Positions 25,661-33,818 of a DNA stretch of 64,000 nt are shown here, piece after piece. Every line of letters starts with the position of its first letter. Positions within the stretch are counted from its first letter, which is position 1. Source of the stretch: SIG603 sp963611165 (lineage in GTDB: Bacteria > Bacillota > Clostridia > Oscillospirales > Acutalibacteraceae); NCBI GenBank assembly GCA_963611165.1, contig CAVDQG010000007.1, positions 1-64,000 of the forward strand, written 5' to 3'. A program made the position numbers and the translations under genes. Below the pieces are notes generated by a model. The model ran no database searches and was not told the origin of the DNA. It saw only the letters and a list, made by a program, of their open reading frames with translations.

Positions 25661-25693
25661 AAAAACGCTCTTACGAAAGTAGGAGCGTTTTTG
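25661..25693 (+). terminator. Terminator after the GNAT gene
   Basis: AAAACGCTC and GAGCGTTTTT flank a TAC-GAAA-GTA inner stem. Usable from both sides; it also ends the minus-strand PTS gene region. Confidence 0.88.
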
Positions 25694-25741
25694 CATGTGA
25701 GAATATTCAGTTTAACAAAAGTCTTTTTTACCGTAACAGTG

Positions 25742-26791
25742 TTACACGCTCAGCTTCATATCGCCGTCTTTTACCCAGCCGATTTTCTTGAAGAAGAAAT
25801 GGAAGGCAAGTGTGACGATTGCGGGCAGAACAAAGTGCAAAAGGATAATCTCGAGTGCGAGCAGGGCAGAGCTGACGCTTCCCGACATCGCAGAGATTGC
25901 ACCGAACTGTCCGACAAGTCCGCTTGTGCCCATGCCGGCACCAGATGCCGTGTTGGTCATCTTGAGTAAGCATGTGGAAACGGGGCCGAGAACGGCGCTT
26001 GCAAGGGTGGGAGCAAGCCAGATAGTCGGCTTTTTCATGATGTTGCCGAACTGGAGCATGCTTGTGCCCAGTGCTTGAGAGATGAGTCCGCCCCAACCGT
26101 TATCCTTGAAGCTTGCGACCGCAAAGCCGACCATTTGGCAGCAGCAACCGACCACGGCGGCACCTGCGGCAAGACCCGATAAATCGAGCATGATGCAAAG
26201 TGCGGCACTTGAAATAGGCGCGGTGAGTGCGAGGCCGACAATTACGGCAATGAGTATGCCCATGGGAAGCGGTGCGAGGGTTGTGGCATCGTTGATTATG
26301 CTGCCAAGGCCGCTCATGAGACTGTCTACTCCGGGGCCGACAAGCTTGCCTGCAAGTCCGCCCGAAACGATAGTTACAATGGGAGAAACGACAATATCGA
26401 CTTTAGTCTTACCGCTGACGAGCGAGCCGATTTCTTCACCGAAGGTTGCGGCGACAAATGCGCCGACAGGGCCGCCTACGGAATAGCCGAAAGCACCCGT
26501 TGCAGCTGATGAGAAAATTACAAGCGGTTTCGCTTTGAGTCCCCATGCGACTGAAACACCGATTGCGGCACCGACTACATTTGAGCTTGCGCCGAGAACG
26601 GCACTGATTTCAGTTAAAAATCCGAGATAGGGGATTTTACCGAGCTGAGTTAAAATCAGTCCGATGATGAGCGAGGAGAAAAGTCCCAAAGCCATGGCGC
26701 TCATTCCCTCAACAAAATAACGATGTGCGTACTTTTTGATTACGGCAAAAAAGCCGTTTTCGTTTGATTTTGAAATTGATAAATCCGACAA
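25742..26791 (-). CDS. PTS EIIC-type membrane protein (PTS_EIIC_2 family)
   Basis: 349 residues with about ten hydrophobic segments, many Gly/Ala/Ser, and family features such as GVSVAWGLKAKPLVIFSS and GTSMLQFGNIMKKP. This matches the stand-alone EIIC_2 group, which has no EIIA or EIIB domain; none is encoded nearby, so phosphotransfer-coupled uptake is doubtful and it may be a sugar-type facilitator. The start is TTG at 26791, 6 bases after GAGAGGAAG on the minus strand. A leader of about 235 bases with strong pairing lies upstream. Confidence 0.85.
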   Translation of the reverse strand: MSDLSISKSNENGFFAVIKKYAHRYFVEGMSAMALGLFSSLIIGLILTQLGKIPYLGFLTEISAVLGASSNVVGAAIGVSVAWGLKAKPLVIFSSAATGAFGYSVGGPVGAFVAATFGEEIGSLVSGKTKVDIVVSPIVTIVSGGLAGKLVGPGVDSLMSGLGSIINDATTLAPLPMGILIAVIVGLALTAPISSAALCIMLDLSGLAAGAAVVGCCCQMVGFAVASFKDNGWGGLISQALGTSMLQFGNIMKKPTIWLAPTLASAVLGPVSTCLLKMTNTASGAGMGTSGLVGQFGAISAMSGSVSSALLALEIILLHFVLPAIVTLAFHFFFKKIGWVKDGDMKLSV

Positions 26792-26799
26792 AATATTCT

Positions 26800-27028
26800 T
26801 CCTCTCTGAATTGAAATCCTTCTTTGACCCCGAAGGAAAAGGAATCTATAGTAGCTATGTTGCGTCGGTTGGCGTCCTCTTTATTCCGCTGTCATCGCCT
26901 GACCGTCTTTTCGGTACTGTCGGTCGTGACATCGGCTTACTCAAGGTACTCCGCCTTTCGCCGTATGTAGTTTGATATTATGGGACGCTTGCCACAGAGA
27001 GGACGGCAAACGCTTATTTCCCGTATTG
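26800..27028 (-). ncRNA. Structured leader of the PTS EIIC gene, riboswitch-like, class not recognised
   Basis: Between the minus-strand promoter and the start codon the RNA can form a first hairpin CGTTTGCC/GGCAAGCG (27005-27012 with 26986-26993). A multi-branched core follows: TGTCA/TGACA, GACCG/CGGTC and GGCG/CGCC nest around 26870-26935. It contains GGCGAAAGGCGGAG and GTACCTTGAGTAAGCC, which look like conserved single-stranded motifs. Near the gene, TCCTT/AAGGA could form an expression-platform hairpin. I could not match a known riboswitch class. Confidence 0.5.
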
Positions 27029-27034
27029 TTAAGA

Positions 27035-27062
27035 ATTATACCATAAGTTAAAATTTAATCAA
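27035..27062 (-). promoter_or_regulatory. Promoter for the PTS EIIC leader
   Basis: On the minus strand TTGATT (27057-27062), 16-base spacer, perfect TATAAT (27035-27040). It lies directly beyond the def stop codon. Confidence 0.75.
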
Positions 27063-27069
27063 GCTTCGT

Positions 27070-27486
27070 TCAGATGATAATACCGCTTAGGTGGTCAATT
27101 TCATGCTGAATAATCTGAGCCGTGAAGCCCGAATACTTTTTTCGCTGTTTTTTGAAGCTTATGTCAAGGTATTCAACCTCGATTTCTTCATACCGTTTTG
27201 TCTTGCGGACGCCGTCCAGAGAAAGACAGCCTTCCTCGGTTTCGTATTCTCCGCTTTTTGATATGATTTTCGGATTGAACATAACTATATTGAAAAATCC
27301 AACCGTTACGGCAATGATATTCTTGTTTTCGCCAATCATATTCGCCGCCATTCCCACACAGCGTTCACGGTTTGCCGCAAGGGTCTCGAGTAAATCGTTT
27401 GCCGTGGCGAGGTCTTCCTTGCAGTTTTTGGCTGGCACGGATTTTCGTTTTAAGAAGAGAACATCTCTTGTGATATTTCTAACCAA
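27070..27486 (-). CDS. def: Divergent peptide deformylase
   Basis: 138 residues. The start is TTG (27486) after AAAGGAGCTGATAA on the minus strand. Motif 2 EGCLSL and motif 3 HEIDH supply the metal ligands Cys and two His plus the catalytic Glu. Motif 1 reads GMAANMIG instead of GxxAAPQxG, so the glutamine that stabilises the transition state is replaced by Met. It is shorter than the housekeeping enzyme (about 150-190 residues) and lacks the usual C-terminal extension. It may be a weak or specialised deformylase; another def may exist outside the window. Confidence 0.85.
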   Translation of the reverse strand: MVRNITRDVLFLKRKSVPAKNCKEDLATANDLLETLAANRERCVGMAANMIGENKNIIAVTVGFFNIVMFNPKIISKSGEYETEEGCLSLDGVRKTKRYEEIEVEYLDISFKKQRKKYSGFTAQIIQHEIDHLSGIII

Positions 27487-27534
27487 ATTATCAGCTCCTT
27501 TTTTCTTAGTATATCAGGAGTGGGAGCAAAAGAA

Positions 27535-27558
27535 AAGAGCCGACTTATGTCGGCTCTT
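27535..27558 (-). terminator. Terminator of the minus-strand phosphofructokinase gene
   Basis: AGAGCCGAC, loop TTAT, GTCGGCTCT, followed on the minus strand by TTTTCTTTT. Confidence 0.88.
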
Positions 27559-27577
27559 GCTTGAACTTCTTGAATTA

Positions 27578-28651
27578 TTAGTTACCGAAGCTGATGCCAG
27601 TGAGTTTAGCCTGCTTGATGATATCGCTTTCGGGATCGATATACTTGAGCTTTCCTGCGATGTCGGCAAGCGGAATATCGACAATCTCAAGTCCCTTGAG
27701 AGCGACCATTTTGCCGAAGTCCTTGTTGATGATATGCTCTGCGGCTGCTGCGCCGAGTCTTGTGGAAAGAACTCTGTCATATGCGCACGGCGAGCCGCCA
27801 CGCTGAGTATGACCCGGAACGGTAACTCTTGCCTCAACGCCTGTTTCTTCAACAATCTGATCTGCAATCTCATAAGCAACGGATGGGTACTTTCTGTTTG
27901 CAATCTTCTCCTTGTACTGCTTTTTCTTGAGCTTTGCGTCTTCCTTGGAAATTGCTCCCTCGGCAACTGCGAGAATAGTGAACTTTTTGCCTGACTTTTC
28001 TCTCTGCTTGATAGCCTTGCAGACTTTCTTTATGTCATATGGAATTTCAGGAAGAAGAATGACATCAGCGCCGCCTGCGATACCTGCGTAAAGTGTAATC
28101 CAACCGACCTTGTGACCCATAACCTCAACGATGAAAACTCTTGAGTGAGAAGCCGCTGTTGTGTGGATGCAGTCGAGAGCGTTTGTTGCAATCTCGACGG
28201 AGGAATGGAAACCGAAGGTCATATCTGTTCCCCAAACGTCGTTGTCGATAGTTTTCGGACAGCCGACAACGTTAAGTCCCTCTTCGCTCAAGCGGTTAGC
28301 TGTTTTGAGAGAACCGTTGCCGCCGAGAACGACAAGAGCGTCAAGACCAAGCTTCTTATAAGTGGACTTCATAGCCTCAACCTTGTTGATTCCCTCCGGG
28401 GTGGGGATATCAATCTCTTTGAACGGAGTTCTGCTTGTTCCGAGGACTGTGCCGCCCTCTGTGAGTATGCCCGAGAAGTGCTTCGGCTTCATAAGCTTGT
28501 AGTTCTCGTAAATCATGCCCTTGTATCCGTCCATGAATCCGTAGATTTCCACATCTTCAACGTTCTTGTAGAGTGCCTTTGCCACGCCTCTCATGGTTGC
28601 GTTCAGAGCCTGGCAGTCACCGCCGCTGGTGAGCATTCCGATTCTTAACAT
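27578..28651 (-). CDS. 6-phosphofructokinase, PPi-dependent or mixed-substrate type
   Basis: 357 residues from ATG 28651 (AAGGAGGAA ribosome site); an 11-codon open extension upstream is ignored. The fold motifs are clear: SGGDCQALNA at the N-terminus, GGNGS, PKTIDND and the substrate motif GHTQRGGSP. ATP-specific enzymes have a Gly where this one has the Lys of PKTIDND. Lys there marks PPi-using and mixed (group III) enzymes, while the Gly of GGNGS is the ATP-type state. Donor use is therefore uncertain. A standard ATP-type pfkA lies at 50617. Confidence 0.93.
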   Translation of the reverse strand: MLRIGMLTSGGDCQALNATMRGVAKALYKNVEDVEIYGFMDGYKGMIYENYKLMKPKHFSGILTEGGTVLGTSRTPFKEIDIPTPEGINKVEAMKSTYKKLGLDALVVLGGNGSLKTANRLSEEGLNVVGCPKTIDNDVWGTDMTFGFHSSVEIATNALDCIHTTAASHSRVFIVEVMGHKVGWITLYAGIAGGADVILLPEIPYDIKKVCKAIKQREKSGKKFTILAVAEGAISKEDAKLKKKQYKEKIANRKYPSVAYEIADQIVEETGVEARVTVPGHTQRGGSPCAYDRVLSTRLGAAAAEHIINKDFGKMVALKGLEIVDIPLADIAGKLKYIDPESDIIKQAKLTGISFGN

Positions 28652-28725
28652 AGTTAAATTCCTCCTTGCAAAAAATCCAATCATATTTTCGTTTCATGAT
28701 TAGGTATCGAATATCTATAAAATCA

Positions 28726-28755
28726 ATGATATAACATAATTTTCGTCAAGTCAAC
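28726..28755 (-). promoter_or_regulatory. Probable promoter of the minus-strand phosphofructokinase
   Basis: On the minus strand TTGACT (28750-28755), 18-base spacer, TATCAT (28726-28731). Confidence 0.55.
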
Positions 28756-28791
28756 AATGAAAGTGAGAATGTTTTTTGTTACAAAAACACA

Positions 28792-28825
28792 AAAAAGACA
28801 AATAGGGACGAAATATCGCCCCTAT
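28792..28825 (-). terminator. Terminator of ppk
   Basis: ATAGGGACGA (28802-28811) pairs with TCGCCCCTAT (28816-28825) with one mismatch. A T-rich run follows on the minus strand. Confidence 0.8.
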
Positions 28826-28833
28826 CTAAAACT

Positions 28834-30987
28834 TTAATTTGTCTGAGCTGTTGTTTTGACCTCTTCGTCATATGCTTCTGCAAAGAAAATCTCCTGAGAA
28901 TTGAGCTTTTCTCCGTTCGGATGAAGATTTCTGTCAACATAGAGACCTTCGGCGGTCTGCTCCTTGCCTTTTTCATCGTCTTGCATAACGGTATCGAAGA
29001 TGTGGCGTACTTTTGCTCTGATTGTCTCGTCATAAATCGGAGCGGCAATCTCAACTCGTCTGACGGTGTTTCTCGTCATAAAGTCGGCACTTGCGATGTA
29101 CATGCTCTCTTCGTCACCGATGCCGAAGCGGTAGATTCTCGAGTGCTCGAGGAAGCGGCCGACAACACTGATGATTGTGATGTTGTCCGTAAGTCCCGGA
29201 ACCTTCGGCTTGAGACAGCAGATACCTCTGACGATGAGCTCGATTTTAACGCCCGCCTTGGATGCCTGAATGAGCTTGTCGATAATTTTCTTGTCGGTAA
29301 GTGAGTTAATCTTAGCACCGATATAAGCAGGCTTGCCAGCCTGAGCGTTTGCAATCTCGATATCCATCATATCGAGGATTCTGTTCTGCAAGCACTTAGG
29401 AGCAACGAGAAGATGCTGCATTTCCTCGACTGTCTCGCCCATGAGAAGTGCACCGAACACCTTTGCGCCCTCGGCACCGATATTCTGGTTAGCCGTGATG
29501 AGTGAAAGGTCGGTATAAAGACGGGAGGTTTTCTCGTTGTAGTTTCCTGTTCCTATCTGGGTGATGTAGCTGAGCTCTCCGCCGATATTTCTCGTGATGA
29601 GGCAAAGCTTGGAGTGAACCTTGTAGCCCGGCAGACCGTAGATGATGTTGCATCCCGAATCCTCGAGGCGGCGGCTCATCTCGATATTGTTTTCCTCGTC
29701 GAATCTTGCACGAAGCTCGACCAAAACATCGACTTCCTTGCCGTTCTCGGCGGCTTCCACAAGAGCCTCGATAACCTTGCTTCGCTCGGCTACACGGTAA
29801 AGCGTCATCTTAATGGAAACAACGCTGTCGTCCTCGGCGGCTTCGTTAAGAAGCTTGATAAATGTTCTTATATCATTGAACGGATAGGAGAGAAGAACAT
29901 CCTTTTTCTCAATCTGAGGGATGATTTTCTCCTTTGGATTAAGCTGATTTGTAAGTCTCGGAGAACGCTTCTCGTAGAAAAGCTCCGGCTTGTTTCTGAG
30001 ATTGTCCTGAATCGAGAAGACAAATTTTAGGTCAAGCGGCGTGCCGACGTTTATGACATGTGAGGCTTTCAGCTTGAGGTGCTTCAAAAGCTCGCCTTGC
30101 GTCTCGGCGGTGAGCGGTCTTGAAAGCTCAAGTCTTACGGGGCTGAGGCGTTTTCTCTGCTTGATAAGGCGTTCCATAGCCTCACGGTAATCGAGAATTT
30201 CCTCGTCGTAAGCGTCCTCGGTGTCAATGTCTGCGTTTCTTGTGACTCTGATGATTGACTTTTCGACTATCTCGTATTTCTTATAAAGCTTCTGAACAAA
30301 ATGAAGAATGAGCTCCTCAGAGAGCATGAATGTGCCCGGTCTTGAGGGAATCTCTATAAGTCTCTTGAAAACGCTGTTAGAGCACGGAATGATGCCAAGT
30401 CTCGATTTATCCGACTTAGACTTCTTGCTCTTGAGAACAACGAGAGCATAAAGCTCCTTGTTTGTGAGGAACGGGAACGGCTGAGATTTGCCGATTACCA
30501 TCGGAGAAAGATAAGGCGCAATATTTGTGTCAAAATACTTTTCGATGAGTTCGCCCTCTGATGTGGAAAGCTTATTGAAGTTAATGATTCTTATGCCGTA
30601 CGGCTCAAGCTCGCCCATGAGCTGCTCGTAAACAAGAGCCTTCTTTTTCTCAAGACTCTTCACCCTTTTGAGAATAGCAGAGACCTGCTCAGAGCTTGTC
30701 ATGCCTGTTTTGTTCTCTCTTACCTTTGGGTCGGTCAGGTGCTGATCCATGAGAGAGCCGACACGAACCATGAAGAATTCGTCCAAATTTGTCTGGAAGA
30801 TAGAGGCAAATGTAAGTCTCTCGGCAAGCGGAACCTTTGGGTTGCCCGCTTCGTTTAAGCATCTCTCGTCAAACTGAAGCCATGAGAGCTCACGGTTAGT
30901 GTAGCACGAAAAATCCTTGTTCTTTTTTCCTTTTTCATCTTTTTCTGTCACGGTGTTCTCACCGAGCAGAGTTTCTTGGATTTCCAT
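28834..30987 (-). CDS. ppk: Polyphosphate kinase 1
   Basis: 717 residues from ATG 30987, which follows AAAGGAC; an open extension of 15 codons upstream lacks a ribosome site. The four PPK1 domains are present: the N-terminal helical domain (NRELSWLQFDERCLNEA), the head domain and two C-terminal phospholipase-D-like domains. The autophosphorylated His is H458 (KVHSK) and the second conserved His is H615 (FLEHSR). It makes polyphosphate reversibly from ATP. It is a single gene with its own promoter. Confidence 0.96.
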   Translation of the reverse strand: MEIQETLLGENTVTEKDEKGKKNKDFSCYTNRELSWLQFDERCLNEAGNPKVPLAERLTFASIFQTNLDEFFMVRVGSLMDQHLTDPKVRENKTGMTSSEQVSAILKRVKSLEKKKALVYEQLMGELEPYGIRIINFNKLSTSEGELIEKYFDTNIAPYLSPMVIGKSQPFPFLTNKELYALVVLKSKKSKSDKSRLGIIPCSNSVFKRLIEIPSRPGTFMLSEELILHFVQKLYKKYEIVEKSIIRVTRNADIDTEDAYDEEILDYREAMERLIKQRKRLSPVRLELSRPLTAETQGELLKHLKLKASHVINVGTPLDLKFVFSIQDNLRNKPELFYEKRSPRLTNQLNPKEKIIPQIEKKDVLLSYPFNDIRTFIKLLNEAAEDDSVVSIKMTLYRVAERSKVIEALVEAAENGKEVDVLVELRARFDEENNIEMSRRLEDSGCNIIYGLPGYKVHSKLCLITRNIGGELSYITQIGTGNYNEKTSRLYTDLSLITANQNIGAEGAKVFGALLMGETVEEMQHLLVAPKCLQNRILDMMDIEIANAQAGKPAYIGAKINSLTDKKIIDKLIQASKAGVKIELIVRGICCLKPKVPGLTDNITIISVVGRFLEHSRIYRFGIGDEESMYIASADFMTRNTVRRVEIAAPIYDETIRAKVRHIFDTVMQDDEKGKEQTAEGLYVDRNLHPNGEKLNSQEIFFAEAYDEEVKTTAQTN

Positions 30988-31057
30988 AAGATTGTCCTTT
31001 AAAATTAGATTTGTAAATGAGAAAACATCCACATAGTATACCTATAGTATATATTAA

Positions 31058-31086
31058 AGTATACTTTAAATGCGATATAATTTCAA
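31058..31086 (-). promoter_or_regulatory. Promoter of ppk
   Basis: On the minus strand TTGAAA (31081-31086), 17-base spacer, TATACT (31058-31063). A palindrome AAAGTATACTTT overlaps the -10. Confidence 0.65.
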
Positions 31087-31317
31087 GATAATATGATACT
31101 CCCAAAATGTAAAATCAGGGTGTTTTGCGTGTAAAAATCGTGTAAAATTCTAAAGCTTAATTTTATTTTCCCGTGCGGCAAAATAAAATGCGGCGGCACA
31201 TCAGCGAAGTGAAACTTTTAAAATTGCTAATTTCAAAAAACGAGTCCAAAATAGGGCAAAGCACAAGAAAAATGAATTTTTTGCACAAAAAAGAAGCGCG
31301 AATTTCAAAATATACTC

Positions 31318-31346
31318 TTGACAGAGAAAAAACTAAAGTGTATAAT
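31318..31346 (+). promoter_or_regulatory. Promoter of the aspS-gatCAB T-box
   Basis: Perfect TTGACA (31318-31323), 17-base spacer, perfect TATAAT (31341-31346). The stretch 31087-31317 holds nothing else I recognise. Confidence 0.9.
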
Positions 31347-31352
31347 TCTAAC

Positions 31353-31680
31353 AAATTAAAAAAGCAAAAAAAAGGCTGAGAAGAGAAGAGTAGCCCGTAC
31401 CGATTGACAAAGAGAGCCGATGGCGGTGGGAATTCGGTGCAAAAGATACGGAGGAAGAACATCTCGGAGCCGCTGACCAAAAGCCCTAAAAAAGAAAGAA
31501 GAAGCAGACTTAGACAGGCAAGTAGATTCAGACGCAGCTGCAGCGTTAAAGGCAGATTCGCATGACAGTGCGGAGTAAGCGGAACACAAAGATGTGATCA
31601 ATTTTGGGTGGTACCGCGGATGGCTGATAGATTATTCAGGCTGTTCGTCCCTTAGGTTTAAGGGATGAGCAGCTTTTTTA
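31353..31680 (+). promoter_or_regulatory. T-box riboswitch, Asn (possibly Asn/Glu) specifier
   Basis: A full T-box leader: Stem I with an AGTA element, AGAGAG, a distal GGTGGGAA and a GGTGC segment. The antiterminator T-box TGGGTGGTACCGCGG is at 31605-31619. The terminator GCTG-TTC-TCCCTTA with its complement ends in T6 (31640-31680). The specifier loop on the 3' side of Stem I reads GAAGAACATC, giving AAC (Asn) at 31458-31460 or GAA (Glu) shifted by one base (31457-31459). Uncharged tRNA would favour read-through into aspS-gatC, gatA and gatB. Confidence 0.93.
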
Positions 31681-31718
31681 TTTTGTATTCGCCCGAAAAA
31701 AGAAAGAAGGACAGAGAA

Positions 31719-33806
31719 ATGAACAGAACTCATTACTGCGGCAGATTGACGGAAAAAGAAATGGGTAAAACGGTTACCTGTGCAGGCTGGGTGCAGACGA
31801 AAAGAGACATGGGTGGAGTTATCTTCATCGATTTGAGAGACAGAGAGGGAACTCTTCAGGTTGTTTTCAACGCAATGTACATGAGTGAGGAAGAATTCCA
31901 CATTGCTGAGACGCTTAGAAACCAGAGCGTCATCGAGGTCACGGGTCTTTTGCGAAGACGTGACGAAGAAACCTACAACCCGAAGCTTCCCACGGGTACA
32001 ATCGAATTAAAGGCGGAGAAAATCACTCTTCTTTCCACAAGCGCATCACTTCCGTTCAATATGGACGAGAGAAGCAAGGTAAGAGAGGATTTGAGATTAA
32101 AATACCGTTTTCTTGACCTTAGAAGTCCTGAGATGGTGAGAAATCTTAAGTTCCGCCATCAGCTTGTCAGAGTTGTAAGAGATTATCTTGATAATGACGA
32201 TTTTATCGAGATTGAAACGCCAATGCTCACAAAGTCAACTCCCGAGGGCGCAAGAGATTATCTTGTTCCGTCCAGAGTTCACCCCGGAATGTTCTATGCA
32301 CTTCCGCAGTCACCGCAGATTTTCAAGCAGCTTCTCATGGTCGGCGGTTTCGACAAATACTACCAGGTAGCAAGATGCTTCCGTGACGAAGACCTTCGTG
32401 CGGACAGACAGCCCGAGTTCACTCAGGTTGATATGGAAATGAGCTTTGTTGAGCAGGAGGATATTTTCGTTCACCTCGAAAAGCTTTTCAAGCACGTTAT
32501 GAAAGAGCTTATGCACGAGGAAATTACAGAGCCGTTCCAGAGAATGACATGGCACACGGCAATGGATGTTTACGGCAGTGATAAGCCAGACCTCAGATTC
32601 GACCTTCCGATAGTCGATATCACGGACATTGCAGAGAAGTGCTCGTTCAGCGTCTTTAACAGCGTCGTCAAAAAGGGCGGAATAGTAAGAGCAATCAGCG
32701 TTCCCGGCGGCGACAGCTTCACGAGAAGTCAGATAGAGGAATTGACCGATAAGGCATTCGGCTACGGTGCAAAGGGTATGGCTTGGATAAGCATAAGACC
32801 TGACGGAGAATTGTATTCGGTTCTTACAAAATACTTCGAGCCTGAGCTTATGGATGAGCTTATCAAGCGTGTGGGCGCAAAGAACGGAGATTTCATTCTT
32901 TTCTGTGCCGACAAGCTTGCTACTGTCAGAAGAACTCTTGGCGGACTTCGACTTGATATTGCCGATATGCTTGACCTGAGAAGAAAGGGCGAATACAAAT
33001 TCCTTTTCGTTACAGATTTCCCCGAGTTCGAGTACAGTGAGGAAGAGGGAAGATGGCTTGCAACCCATCATCCGTTCACAATGCCGTATGAGGAGGACAT
33101 AAAGTACCTAAAGACCGATCCCGAGAGAGTAAGAGCGCAGGCTTATGATGTTGTTCTCAACGGTACGGAGCTTGGTTCCGGCTCAATCAGAATTCACAAG
33201 CCCGAGGTACAGCAGGCAATGTTCGAGGCACTCGGATTCAGTGACGAGCAGATAGAGGAGAGATTCGGCTTCATGGTGAATGCGTTTAAGTACGGTACAC
33301 CTCCGCACGGCGGTTTCGCATTCGGACTTGACCGTTTGACCATGCTTTTGCTCGGAGCAGATTCGCTTCGTGATGTCATCGCATTCCCGAAGATTAAGGA
33401 CGCAAGCTGTCCGCTGACGGACGCACCGAATGTTGTCGATATCGAGCAGCTTGAGGTATTAAATCTCGCCGAGGCGTTCAAAACTCCCGAGGAGAGAGCG
33501 GGCGGAAAGTCGGCTAAGAAAAAGAGTCCGCAGATAGATATAAAGAATGTCGCAAACCTTGCAAGACTGAGCCTCACAGAGGACGAGATGAAAGAAATGC
33601 CCGATCAGATGAAGAGCATCATCGAGTTTGCCGACAGACTTTCGGAGCTTGATATAGAGGATGTTAAGCCGACAGCCCACGTTGTCGAGCAGACGAACGT
33701 CATGAGAGAGGATGTTCCGAAAAGCGATTTCACAAGAGAGGAAATGCTCAAGAACGCTCCGACTCACACCGAGGAATATATCTACGTGCCAAAGGCATTT
33801 GAATAA
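31719..33806 (+). CDS. aspS: Aspartyl-tRNA synthetase fused to GatC
   Basis: 695 residues from ATG 31719 after GAAAGAAGGAC. Residues 1 to about 590 are a complete bacterial AspRS: OB-fold anticodon domain (GWVQTKRDMGGVIFIDLRDR), class II motif 2 (RCFRDEDLRADRQPEFTQ) and motif 3 (GFAFGLDRL). After a Lys-rich linker (KSAKKKS), residues ~603-695 form a GatC domain (NVANLARLSLTEDEM ending YIYVPKAFE). The gene is followed by gatA and gatB and no separate gatC exists here. The enzyme is probably non-discriminating, charging tRNA(Asn) with Asp for amidation by GatCAB. Confidence 0.94.
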   Translation: MNRTHYCGRLTEKEMGKTVTCAGWVQTKRDMGGVIFIDLRDREGTLQVVFNAMYMSEEEFHIAETLRNQSVIEVTGLLRRRDEETYNPKLPTGTIELKAEKITLLSTSASLPFNMDERSKVREDLRLKYRFLDLRSPEMVRNLKFRHQLVRVVRDYLDNDDFIEIETPMLTKSTPEGARDYLVPSRVHPGMFYALPQSPQIFKQLLMVGGFDKYYQVARCFRDEDLRADRQPEFTQVDMEMSFVEQEDIFVHLEKLFKHVMKELMHEEITEPFQRMTWHTAMDVYGSDKPDLRFDLPIVDITDIAEKCSFSVFNSVVKKGGIVRAISVPGGDSFTRSQIEELTDKAFGYGAKGMAWISIRPDGELYSVLTKYFEPELMDELIKRVGAKNGDFILFCADKLATVRRTLGGLRLDIADMLDLRRKGEYKFLFVTDFPEFEYSEEEGRWLATHHPFTMPYEEDIKYLKTDPERVRAQAYDVVLNGTELGSGSIRIHKPEVQQAMFEALGFSDEQIEERFGFMVNAFKYGTPPHGGFAFGLDRLTMLLLGADSLRDVIAFPKIKDASCPLTDAPNVVDIEQLEVLNLAEAFKTPEERAGGKSAKKKSPQIDIKNVANLARLSLTEDEMKEMPDQMKSIIEFADRLSELDIEDVKPTAHVVEQTNVMREDVPKSDFTREEMLKNAPTHTEEYIYVPKAFE

Positions 33807-33818
33807 GAAGGAAGTAGC

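Noticed and set aside
31163..31480. 105-codon minus-strand frame opposite the T-box
   Set aside because: It overlaps the promoter and Stem I of a clear T-box and has no ribosome site.
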